Shown here one piece after another: positions 21,745 through 33,300 of a stretch of 64,000 nucleotides of DNA; position 1 is the stretch's first letter, and the number at the start of each line of letters is the position of its first letter. Origin of the DNA: Marchantia polymorpha subsp. ruderalis (taxonomy: Eukaryota > Streptophyta > Marchantiopsida > Marchantiales > Marchantiaceae); the NCBI GenBank assembly GCA_037833965.1, contig AP031358.1, positions 21,894,001 through 21,958,000 on the forward strand. Reading direction: 5' to 3'. The notes below the pieces were generated by a model that was not told the DNA's origin, did no database searches, and saw only the letters and a list, made by a program, of their open reading frames with translations. The position numbers and the translations under genes were made by a program.

Positions 21745-23570
21745 TCAATTCACAAAAACCAAAAGGTGTTCGTGTTCCTCCACTACTTTATCTATGTACT
21801 CTTGTACCCAAGAAAGTTTGAGACGATCTTGATATTTTAAGAATAATTGAACAATCTCTTGTGTTTTCAGAGCTACAAGTTCATGAGGTAAGCAAGGTGG
21901 CAAAATACTAGAATTCGCCTGGTTCAACTCATCATGTGTCGCTTCTACCTTGCTGAGATTACAAACTACTTCCAAAAATAGGTTGCCAACTGCATGCAAT
22001 AGTTTAATTTTTGACTCTATGCCAAACTCTGTCAATGGTTGGGTAGCAAACAAATCTTGATATTCGATTAATTCAATCAAATTGGCATGACTAACTTGCC
22101 ATCTGTCCAAGGTTATGATGTCATACGCAAGAGACGAGTTTAACTCAATTTCAAGTCGCTCTACACATGCAAAACATTGTAAGTTAGATAGCAAATCTTC
22201 AAAAATTGACTTCTGTTATTGCAAAGTGGTTCTTCTTCCTTATAAACTCTCCACACATTCACTCACGTGTCTGAAAGTTTGCTTACAACTTCAACCAAAA
22301 TCCATCAAGTAAATGAGGTCATGTCAAGAACCTGTTAAGAAGCATTTCCTTTGTCAAAATAAGCCATGATTTTAGATCTTTTTTTAATCAAAAAATGAGA
22401 TACACTTGACATCGAGGCTCAATAAATAGCATATAAAATTTGACAAATGGCTTGCATTTCATCTATCAAAATCTTATAACGTTGTAAACAAAAATCAGTG
22501 AGATTAGAGTACTATAAAATTCACAACTAGTGTTTTTATAAATCTTCTACATCACAATATTTATATGATCGAACAAACACCAGACACGAATGAAATATGG
22601 TCTATCACATCTTGAAAACCCGTCACAACTAAACATAAATGTGACGTTATATTTGTAGCACCATCAACTGAACATTCAATTACCTTGTACTTCCATAAGA
22701 GACAAACTGCATCAAACAACTTTGAAAACATTTCAAACATTGCCTATTCTTTATGTCTACAAAAACAAAAGAAGTGTAATAAGGTGAAGAATCTCAAGAA
22801 AAGATTTTTGATAAAATCAAATTCGAACATCAATCCAAGAAACTCCTTGTAGGTCACTGGATGCATCAAATGCTACAAAAAGGTCCATGCGGGGTGGAGT
22901 ATTTGGGCGATATTTTTGATGTTTATGGCGCATGCGGTTCTAACATAAGAAGCAACCATATATTCATTACAAAATCCAAGTTTAAAAATCTCACATACCT
23001 ATCTCGCATCTTGAACTGCATCAGCAGCCATTGAAAAAGATATTCCTCGTGCAACAAAATGAGTCACTAGTTCAAACTATGTCTTGTGGCTAATTTGAAT
23101 GCAATATTTGTCATCTTCAGTCGGTTTAAAGAATGATATTGTATTTGCTCAAGATTGATTATAGAAATTGTTTTCACTCTAAAGCATTTCTCCTATAATC
23201 ATGTCAATTATCGAAGCTCTAATAATAAAAATATTGGTGTTATTAACTTATTGGTATTTCATAAAATGACAAATAGTTTTGGCATGTTTGATAGATACTG
23301 CAAAATAATTAGACTTATCTTCTGTTGAAAGCTGTTGATACTCTCCTCATCTCACTTGATGGTTGATGCAAAGATGCTGCATGTAATTGTCTAATCTGAA
23401 AGTAATCCCATCGAATGTCCAAGATGTTGAGGATTTTTTAATAGGTTATTCGCATAAAAAATCACAAGATCTACACCTAAGAGCAACCACTTCAGAAGAT
23501 CTAGCATCACGACTTGCTATACAAAGATCATGTTGTAACATGTGTTTTGATTGAAATGGATTTTTGCGAG
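21745..23570 (-). pseudogene. hAT/KIAA1586-like transposase relic
   Basis: Minus-strand frames broken by stops and shifts carry, from the N-terminal side: a C-X2-C piece (VVALRCRSCDFLCE, about 23450-23510) like a zinc-finger start; DLFVAFDASSDLQGVSWIDV (about 22815-22890); IECSVDGATNITSHLC (about 22635-22685), matching the VDGA(S/T)NMT block of the family; and a long open C-terminal part of 149 codons (21745-22194) including LPPCLPHELVALKTQEI. The order and spacing fit a single decayed protein of the hAT-related, KIAA1586-like type seen in plant genomes. The catalytic set is not recoverable. Confidence 0.5.
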
Positions 23571-26479
23571 ATCGCTTCAGGGCAGGCTCAATAGAATCCA
23601 TCAAACTTTAGGCAATAAAGGTCCAAAATTGTAGTGAAGTGAAGTAACAAATGTCAAAAACTGTAATGAAGTTATGTAACGATGATAGCGTCGTTTAAAC
23701 CAAAATAAATTTTTGAGAACTTTTAATAGTCGTGAATTTTTTTACACTGCTACACTGTGTGAAGGATAGTGTCAACTTTTAGTTAGTTGATCACGTAATG
23801 TCACAAACGGTCACCGCACAATTTTAGTTAATACTTCAGTTAGTTTCTCTACCACCACCTCTCTTCAATATGAACAAAGATATTTTAATTGGAAATACGG
23901 AACTTTCTAAAAACAAAATACGTAAATCTAGCTCTAGAGTTTCGTATTTGCCGAATTTAGAGAGTTTCGCACATATTTTGCAATAAATCATAGTAAAATG
24001 TTGAGTGATTATATTAGTACTATATCATCATTAAGACGGAGTCAAGTTGAGGCAAGAATGTACCAAGAGCAATCTGAGTCATACTGCCAAAATCACGATT
24101 GGAAGTGAAGCTCATAAGAGGTACTGAAAATACAAGGACTTGTGACACAGACAATCATGTAGAGTACTTTTAAAGAAGTAGACCTTTATATGGCGATATC
24201 ATAAAAACACAAAGAGAATGGAATATGAGTGACAAGAAAGCAGAACAATCAACACTCAATTTCAACTCTTTGAAACTCAAATGTACCATGCAATCATTTT
24301 CATACATTTACTTTATAAATTAAGATGCATGTTCCAAATTACTAACTTTTTGTCTATGTGATATTATGCATGGAGATTTAGTGGTCATGAATACATAAAC
24401 AATGAGATCAATCAATAACATATTGAATGTAAATATAACAAATACTAAATCGATACGATATATAAGTTTATATGTATACTTGTTAAATATGTACTTCATG
24501 AATCAGTGAATTCTTTGAGGAATTTCAATACTATTGAGAGGTTTCATGAGAAACTTTTGAATGTTAGTTAAAGTAATGTATGGATATTTTTTTATATAAC
24601 AAGAATTCTTCTTATATTAAGAATTATAAATGTCAGATTTTTCATATTTGATACATAATATCTTGATAATGATTAATTTTTAACTTCAATCTTTCATAGT
24701 TGAGTTTTCCAAAATTATAATTATCTTACTTCCAAGTACAGAATGATGTTGTATTTTTCCAAAACTAACATGAAACATGTATCAAACAATTTCATATAAT
24801 ATGAAAAGAATGATTTTTATTATTATATTAAAATTTAATCTTAGTTAGGAATAACCTCAAGTTCTGGCTATTTTTAAGTAAATTGATCATTGATGTTGGG
24901 TATATGCAACCTAAGGTTTTCGCACTATATCACTGTTACTCTCACTATAGTAATGTAGTCTCTCGCTTGCTTTTTTGTGTACTTAGCTCTCTAAAAGGTA
25001 AACCATTTTACGATTGAGTGTACTCATGTTTATCTATCTGACTATCACTTTCCTGCATGATTCAGACTGACAACTAAATGATATATTTTATCATGATGAT
25101 CATAAACAAGATCAATATGATAAAATTATACATAGTTGATGACTTATTTTATGATAGTATATTAAAATTTTTAATTTTAATTTAAGATATAATAAGTTTA
25201 AAATAAATTATAACATGTAAAATATTACATAACAAAAAAAATAGATTAAAAATAATATTAAGTATTAGATTGAACATTTCCTTTTATAAAAAGTCTTATG
25301 TTTTGAAGTTAAAACTCCAATCTACTTTTGATTTTGAATATTGTTGGTCCAATTATGAATAAGAGATTTTTGAGTTTTTTGCTCTTAAATAAATATTATA
25401 GAATTTATTTTAATTAATGATATGATTAACTCATATTAAGATCACATATTTTTAATGTTGGGTAAAATCAACTTGATAGGCTTAGCAACTTGTATGTTTT
25501 AATCACACTAAATTTTAGTTTGAATCATTCTTCTGATTCAAAATAAGATTGATATGAAATATACATTTTTAATTAATTTTTAATTTTTAAATAAAAATTA
25601 TTTACTAAATATATAAATTTGTGTCAAAATGAATTACAATGAAAAAAGAAGAAGAAGATAAAAACAATTCAAATGATTTTCCAAAGAAATAAAAGATTAA
25701 CAAAATGTTTATAACAAACTTTCTGATTAGAACTTTTTTTCTTACAAGAAAAATTCAATGAAAATATCAAGTGAAAGATTAAAATAAATTAAATACAAAA
25801 AACTAGATGGTTTTGTAGAAAAAAAAATTTACAATAATACATTACATTGAATTTTATTCTTTCAAAGATTTCAAAAAATGATCAAGTTCAATTCATAGGA
25901 AAAAGTGCACACATGTAGCACAATGTGTTACAATAAGATACAATATACTCAAACCTCTAGCATGGCATCGGAGCTCAAAGTATTAAATCACATTTGTGAT
26001 GTCATCTATGTCAAAAAGTGGTTTGCATATATAGTTCGTAATCATGATGTTAATGTGTTTGTTACTGGTACTACTTTAGTAGACATCATTTGCTACCGAC
26101 ATCATAAGATGTCATTGGACGGCACATGATAAGATAGGTCATTGCTGTTGAAAGGGTGTGGTTATTGCCACAACTCGAGACAGCACTGCCCTCGACATCA
26201 TCATATATCATGAGAGAGCAGCTGAGGAGATTAGCGATGAGTTCAACTTAAACTCGATTGCTTAGGACATCACCATAGCCGAGCTAAGTAAGAGTTGGAT
26301 TTAATGTTAGCGCCGATAGCGCTGATGCGAAAATACATAATATTGTTCAGATCGGTAATACTTATTCTAAAACCCATCCACGATCTGACACAGTCCAAAA
26401 CCCACTGACAAGTTTCCAATGCATGCTATGGACAACACAACCTGGTCACGGTACCATATCCACCACACAACTGCGTATA
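23571..26479. other. AT-rich gene-less stretch
   Basis: Very AT-rich, with homopolymer runs and no ORF above about 75 codons except 25905-26129 on the plus strand, which matches nothing. Around 26140-26300 a plus frame with internal stops reads like decayed coding sequence (TALDIIIYHERAAEEISDEF), but I cannot assign it. Confidence 0.45.
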
Positions 26480-26716
26480 TGTAAGAAAAAATAACCAAAA
26501 GTTCCTCTACAATATTGTCCACTTGACAACACGAAACACAAGTTAATCCTGTTAAATCCGTTCATGCATTGCAAGAAAGGCAGGCTATCTCGAGGTTCGC
26601 AGAGGGATCTTGCATTGGGGAAATTCTCGGCAACGATGGCAATTTCCCGGTGGAAACAGAGGGCGGCTAGAGAAGTTCGAACTTTCGGCCTCCGGATTTC
26701 TCGGTGAGCTATGAGA
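26480..26716. repeat. Duplicated segment, copy A (with truncated tRNA)
   Basis: Shares long blocks with 27028-27257, for example AAAAGTTCCTCTA(C/G)AATATT, ACACGAAACACAAGTTAA, TCGAGGTTCGCAGAG and CTCCGGATTTCTCGGTGAG. Similarity ends inside the tRNA-Met sequence, which shows where the duplicated or transposed unit stopped. Confidence 0.85.
26661..26716 (-). pseudogene. Truncated tRNA-Met(CAT) pseudogene, 3' half
   Basis: Corresponds to the anticodon-intron-T-arm half of the intact gene at 27203-27288, with substitutions in the acceptor and T stems (GGGCGGCTAG for GGGGCGAGAG). The D-arm and the 5' acceptor strand are missing, so it cannot fold as a tRNA. Confidence 0.8.
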
Positions 26717-27027
26717 AGGAAGCAAAAAATCAACAGAATTCAGGCGTCCCAATGACAATAGATCTTGGTATGCTATCTTGGTAAGAATTGCTTGCTCCTA
26801 CAATATCAAATTTCGCCACCACGTCTAGAATGGTCACCGCGTAACAAGAGAAAAGAGATGAATTTCGTGACGAGAGTGCAAGTTAGCGTGCATCCCAATG
26901 GGTGTGAGTCTTCTAAGGTGGTCAGGTCATGTATTCAGAGTCTACGAGCCCTTAGGAATATATATGCCTAAAATCACCGTTTTCCAGGCATATAGTTTTA
27001 AACATCCAGGGTTCAAAAGAGGATACT

Positions 27028-27257
27028 GCAAGAAATACTCATCAAAAGTTCCTCTAGAATATTTTCCAGTTGACAGCACGAAACACAAGTTAAAATCTTC
27101 TGAAATCCGTTCATTCAGGCAGGCTCTATCGAGGTTCGCAGAGAGATCTTGCAGTGGGGAAACTCTAGACAACGACGGCAATTTGCCGGTGAGAACAAAA
27201 GGTGGGGCGAGAGAGGCTCGAACTCTCGACCTCCGGATTTCTCGGTGAGCTATGAGA
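27028..27257. repeat. Duplicated segment, copy B (with intact tRNA)
   Basis: Partner of 26480-26716, about 540 bases away in direct orientation. It includes the 3' half and downstream flank of the functional tRNA-Met gene. Confidence 0.85.
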
Positions 27258-27288
27258 CCGACGCGCTAACCAACTGCGCCACCGCCCC
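27203..27288 (-). tRNA. Elongator tRNA-Met(CAT) with intron
   Basis: Reading the minus strand: acceptor strand GGGGCGG pairs with the 3' acceptor strand, the A-box TGGCGCAGTTGG is intact, the anticodon CAT lies in TCTCATAGC, an intron of roughly 11-13 bases follows, and the B-box GAGTTCGAGCC is intact. A TTTT terminator follows at 27197-27200. Elongator tRNA-Met and tRNA-Tyr are the classic intron-containing plant tRNAs. The gene sits 40 bases from the 3' end of CCDC39 on the same strand. Confidence 0.95.
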
Positions 27289-27327
27289 TTGATGTCAATT
27301 GGGAGATTTACTTAAATTTAATATGTA

Positions 27328-30300
27328 TCATAGATCATCTAAGCCGAGATCCATGGTAAGAATGCTTTGTGCCAAAGGTCTCTTGGCGGAAGGAGGTCCT
27401 CGTTGGGAAGAGCGGCTGCTGCTGCTGGCGGAGCTGGAGCCGGAGCTGGAGCTCGATCTGCTGGACCTCGCACTGCACACTCCCGTCGGCAGCTTCAGAC
27501 CTGCGTCTCTGACCTTGGCCTCGATCACCTCCGCAGCGTCCGCGTTCTCCACGGCCATCGCCTTCAGTTTGTACAGCACGTCCTTCACGGTCTCTCTCGC
27601 CTCCACGAGCTGCATTTCTTGCTCGATCCTGATGAGCTCAGAACCGCTGCATGGATGGGAAATATATTACATTCAAATGCGCGTGATTGACTCGCAGTTT
27701 TTTCTATAAATTCCAGAGATTTATGAGGATCTGGTTTTAAACGAACTCTATATTGCAGTTCATGTGTGCTTGGATTGAACTGGGCTGATTCGTATGTGCC
27801 TCTCATAGCCTGCAGATCATGAATCCCCCCTCTTTGGCTGAGCCGTGCTAAGTAGTTGGAGTGAAGTGAGGTGCAAATGGCAGTCACTGGTGCAAGGAAT
27901 ATGGAATCTGAGTTCTTTGACATCTGCTAACTGCGAGACGTGAAAGTAGGAAGACAGGGATGATGGGTTGCAGGAGCAGTTCCTTACTCAAACCTGTCCC
28001 TGACATCTCTAGCAAGTTTCTGGAGCTGCGTAGTTGCCCGCTTAAACTTCGCAGCCTGGTCGGCAGCCTCTTTCCTAGCTGTTTCTACTTTCTTCTCTAG
28101 CTCGCGTATAGTTTCATCCACTGTTATGCGTTCTTTCTCGGAGTTTTCCAACGATCGCTCAGCCTCGTGAAGTTCCTACACAGAGAACACATCAATCGGT
28201 CATGTTTTCATTATTGCCCACATGTTTGCTAAAACATTATTGCCCACATGAACAACTACAAAAAAAAATTTCTCAGTCTTTGCTGTCTTTGTGGTTCCTG
28301 GAGATAGACTCCGTTGTGCATTTCAATGGTTGTCAACACGCGGCATCTTACTTCGAGCAGTGCTGCTTCTTCTCTTTGCTTGAAACGAGTTCGTTCTTTA
28401 GCCTGTTGGTATGCTTGCTTCAGGATCTTTTGCTCATAGGCCAACTCGATGCTTCTAGGAGTATTCAGGCTGCAACGCAGAGCGTTGTTTGATTCCTTGA
28501 TCTCATCAGTTGCCTTTTCTAGTAGTCGTACATCCTGTTTAACCTGTGCAAGTTACCAATCGCAGGCACATTGGTGATTCTGTTCTACCTGAACGAAGAG
28601 ATCAAGAGATGAGTCCTGTGATATATCCTTCTTCTTATTGTCACTTTCATCACCCAAAAAGGTTGTCGTTCCTTGATCCGTGTGTAATCATCTCTGGAGC
28701 AAATACTGATGGCACCTTCAGTGTCTATTTTTCAAGATGTGCCCAGATACTGTGCATGTCCACTTTAGACAACAAAATTAGACCACTTTGATCAGTAACC
28801 AATCAGTGTAATATTCCTGCAAGTGAAAAGTCCCTTCAGAGAATTTAACTGATTACAAACCTTTTGGACTTCTTCCTCCAGCTTTGGAACCTCATTCTCA
28901 AGCATCTGCCGATCTTGCGCAGCTTTAATGACGTAATAATTTGCTGAGCGCACGGTACCATCTTCCATCTTTACCCGCGAGATCAGAGTCTGATATTTCT
29001 TCTGGAGCTGCAAGTTATCACAAAAACCGGGTTTTGGATCACGCGATTCGTCCGTCTGAATAGAAACTACTGTCGCGAACGATACTGCGATTTATATTAT
29101 ATAGCCAACGCATTTTCAATATCGTACTTCATATCCATTCCTGACGAATACGTGGTAGCTTTTTCGTATGATTCAACTCTTGAGAATTGCCAGGAATGTT
29201 CTTCAACTGCTTATGCCGCCTCTTCCTGTCTAACCAGATCAGAACATGGAAAGATTGACTAAGTCCAATGCTGACTTGAACGACTGTACTGACAATATGT
29301 AGTAAAGAGTACCTTATCTATCTGAAGAATCAGTTTTTTCCTCTGCATCATCAGATTGTGAAGTTCATCATGGATGATCTTCAACTGAGCTTTAGTCTTC
29401 TCTCTACGTGCATTGATCTCTCGTTTATGATCCTCCATGCAAAATATCAGCTTCTGTTTGATGCTCTCCATCGTGAGCACACCCTCTAGAAAAACACGAA
29501 GATAAGTTAGTGAGAAGAACGAAGTCAAGCATTTTCCTCTGTATAAAATTCTTTGATTTGGGTTGAACGAAGGCCGACAGAGAAGATCAATACGTCTAAT
29601 ATTCTTGGAGAACAGTGCCATGTACAACTCTTACTTAGGACATTCGATTGGTCAGTACAAATAACATGGCAATTCCTTAACCCTATAGCTATCTTCCTCC
29701 ATCTGTTCAGGATTACGCAATAAACGTCGCCGTCTGAAACATATACTGTTCAGGCCTGAGTAAACAGCTTACCGGCTTTCATGTTGAGAATATCCGATAA
29801 CCTGTTGACTTCCATTTGTAACAAGTCGTGATCGAGCATCTTTTCTTCCTTATCCCTTTGCGAAGCCTTGCCATCAAGCACGATTAGCCGTCAGCCAAAA
29901 GAAAGGTTCCAAGGGAAAGCGGTATGCAGCTCTGCGCACTGGTGCTTGTAGCAGCAGAGACATGTTGGGAAGGAATCTCTCACTACTTCTCCTTTGCAGT
30001 TCAAGGGTTTCTACTGAAGTTGTGTACAGCGTTTCAGTTGTAGCGATTGCTACTGCGGAGTTCAATTGTCCTGTACACGGGTCGAGAAATTTCAAGGAAC
30101 TTGACTGGCACACAGGCTTCAGTTGAAGATCGAGGTCAGATCCCTTCAGGAAAATGATGTAGCTTTTCTTGGAAACAAGGACCAGTGAGTGAGAATAAGA
30201 CTTCAAGACTTCGAGAATGATATCTTCATGATCTAAAGCTTAGAAGGAATAGACAGCTGAGAGAGGAGAATGTAGAACTTGTGAGGAGTTGGACTTCCGA

Positions 30301-33300
30301 ACGATGAATTGGCGCTTTGTTTTCAGTTTTTTGAGGTTGAAACAATGAAAGAATCAGGGACCTTCGACGGATTTGAAATATATTCATTTGACCGAAAATG
30401 TTCCGAACTTAAAGGTCTCCAGCTGGATGTCTGGACTTCGTTGCATTTTATAAAGTAAATAAGTTAGTGATGGTTTGCTTCAGGGAAGTGGATTCGAGGT
30501 TACTCGTCACTGTCACACAAGAAGGATCAAGACGTGCACATGGCAGAGAAACTACTACGAATAAATCATGCAGGGGCAGAATAGTTCACCACACCTTGAC
30601 CTCTATAAGCCCTGTATCACATTCAAGTGACAGTTCGGAATTCTTTTGCGTGATATCAGCGAGCTTTTTCTTTGCCTCTTCATTTTTCCTCACTGTGGCC
30701 CTGAGTTCCTCTTTAGTCCGCTTCAACTGCAGAGAAAGTTCTATTCCGTGATCCAGTTGCCCAGTAATATAGTTAAGATCTCTCGGCGACAATGCACCAA
30801 ACGAAAGACAACTAACAGTTGGAGTTGATGTGATGATTCAGTTCGCCGGGCCAACGCTGTCACTGCAGATTATCTTAAACTCCGGGATCACACAATTGTA
30901 GCAATTTCACATTCAATATGATATTTCACTGACAGGAAAGTCGGTTATTTAGTGGAGGGGATTCTTATATTACCCAAGGGTACTCAAATCGTAAAGTTTC
31001 AATATAGTGATCGATATCTTTCGCTAAATCAGCAAGAAGACGTAACCCTTCCTCAGGCTCACTCACCTGAGAGTCCACAAGAGCTTCTTCATGTTTCTTG
31101 TCATCAAGCTCCTTCTCAAGATCTTTAATTTTTTTGGTGGTTTCTTGCTCCTCTAGATCGCTTCTTTCTCCACTTGCCCGTGCTACCTTTCTCTCAAGCG
31201 ACTGTATTTGAAACTCAAGTGTGTAAAGAACTTCTTCTTGGCGGGTCATGTTGAGTTCTAGATGCGTAATGTTGTGACTCAAATGCTTGATCTGCGATTT
31301 TCCACCGGTGATTTCGTGCAATGTTTCCTTCTCTGTCGTCAACAAGTATGTGAATATGAGATGTTTCATCAATGTATCATTGAGATGGCTAGCACTTTTG
31401 CTTATTTAGCTCCCTGAAAGAGATTGAACAATGTCTTTGAACTCGTGCTGGTGGGACAAAGTGAAGTTCCTTTAGGTAGGACACCTCATGACAAGAACTT
31501 GCTAGACACGCATATCTAGTCACTGATTTTTGAACAAAAGTCAATGATTGATAGAGCCGACTGTGGCGACATAGATATAAACTCGTCAACTACCTAGTCC
31601 AACTCAGCAGGAAGACAAGACTGGCAGTGTGAAGTTTGGCCGTGCTTTCTGATAATTGCTTAATCTTGACAAGACTTTCAAAAGACTGAGATGTGAGGTG
31701 GATATCAGAATATCACCTGCTTCTCTAAGAGCGTGTAGCTCTTCTGTTGATTTGAAAAGCTGGTCCTGAAGGTCAGCAACTTCCCTCTTGGCTTCCTTGA
31801 CTTTGTTTTCTTCCCTTGTCAACAACTTACCGAGCTCTTGTGATCGCTTCTCAAGTGTATCCAAGTGATCATTCTCTTCTTCCACCTTCTTTAAAGCACG
31901 TTCGTGTCTCTCTTTTGCAATAACTACCTTCTTTTTCTTCACCTCTACATCCTGCATGGCCAATAAACTCATGAATCGCACAATTGTCATATTTCAGTAT
32001 CGTAGTTTAGGATGTCTTCCACATGTATCACCAATCGGGCTAGATGCTCGTATTCACTCTCCTAGATTAGCATTTGCTTGCTATCACTTCCACTCCTCCT
32101 CACCCTGAAGTTGGCTATGAGCCTCAGGAAATTGTCCCCACAGTTGAATCGACATTATCTCAGGATTCAGCTAGACGCTAGCTCTACCTTTTAATCGCAG
32201 CAAACCAGCAGTCAATGTGAAAAAATCTATATCACTATATGAAAAAATCATCGTTGGCAAGGTGTGAAGTTTGAGGTATGTATCAACAGTCAGACTAGGT
32301 TTGTATACAGAGTTCATGGCTTAAACTTGAGCATAAGGATGGCTCAAAGATGCTTAACTCTACTTAAGCCCTGAAGTTAATTAGTAATTTCATATGGTAA
32401 AATTGATAACTGATTCTAATTTTAAAATCATTATCTGATTGCTAAAGATGACGAAAATAAAACTTACATTATTCCCGGTTCACTAAAGGGCAAGTTCAGT
32501 ACTCTCTCTCTCGTGTTAAATGTTCTTGTGAACACATCTACAATCACACATTATATGATATATATATATATATATATATATATATCCTCGTTTTTCTACT
32601 CATGCTAAAGTTTTACTAAAAATTAGAGATATATTTCATCCTAAGACGATAAACATGATAATTATTGCGTGTAATAGCTCTAGTGCTATCACACAACAAT
32701 ATAGTTAGAGCTCATTGATTAGATCCAAGCTCATTGAGTATCCTTAAGTACCAGCATGTGAAGATACCAGCATAGGAAGAAGCCATGCTCTTAGCTTCTA
32801 CTATGTATTAAGCCATTGACTTCTGTTGTTTGCTCCACCAACTAATAGCTCCACCATTACAGCCTATAGTCATTTGTTAAACATTTGTTCTCAAAATCAT
32901 CTCCCCAACTAGTATTGAGAATACTTTAATATATTCTCATATCATAACTTTTTATAATCCAAGTAATTACCATGATTGTCTTTAAGATACTGAAGCACCC
33001 TTATGGCACATTCTCGACTAGAGTTTGACAAGTAGTCTATTCAGCCAAATCTCCCACATAGTGAGCTTTGTTTGAATCGGTACAACCCATAGAAAGCATT
33101 GGTGGACCTTGATACTATAGTATAGGGATTGCAGATTCTCAATTGTCTTTTGATCAGTTTCTCCCAAGTTTAATTTTACTTTCCATGAGATCCAAGGATG
33201 TTGCAACAAGTTTTGCGCACTTCATCCTCTACGCATGTTGAACATTCTCAAAGTACTTGGTATGATTTATCGTGATTTCTTGAAGCCTAAATTCATAACA

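Noticed and set aside
26140-26300. Possible decayed coding sequence (plus strand)
   Set aside because: It reads protein-like but has in-frame stops, and I recognise no family. Not enough to call a pseudogene.
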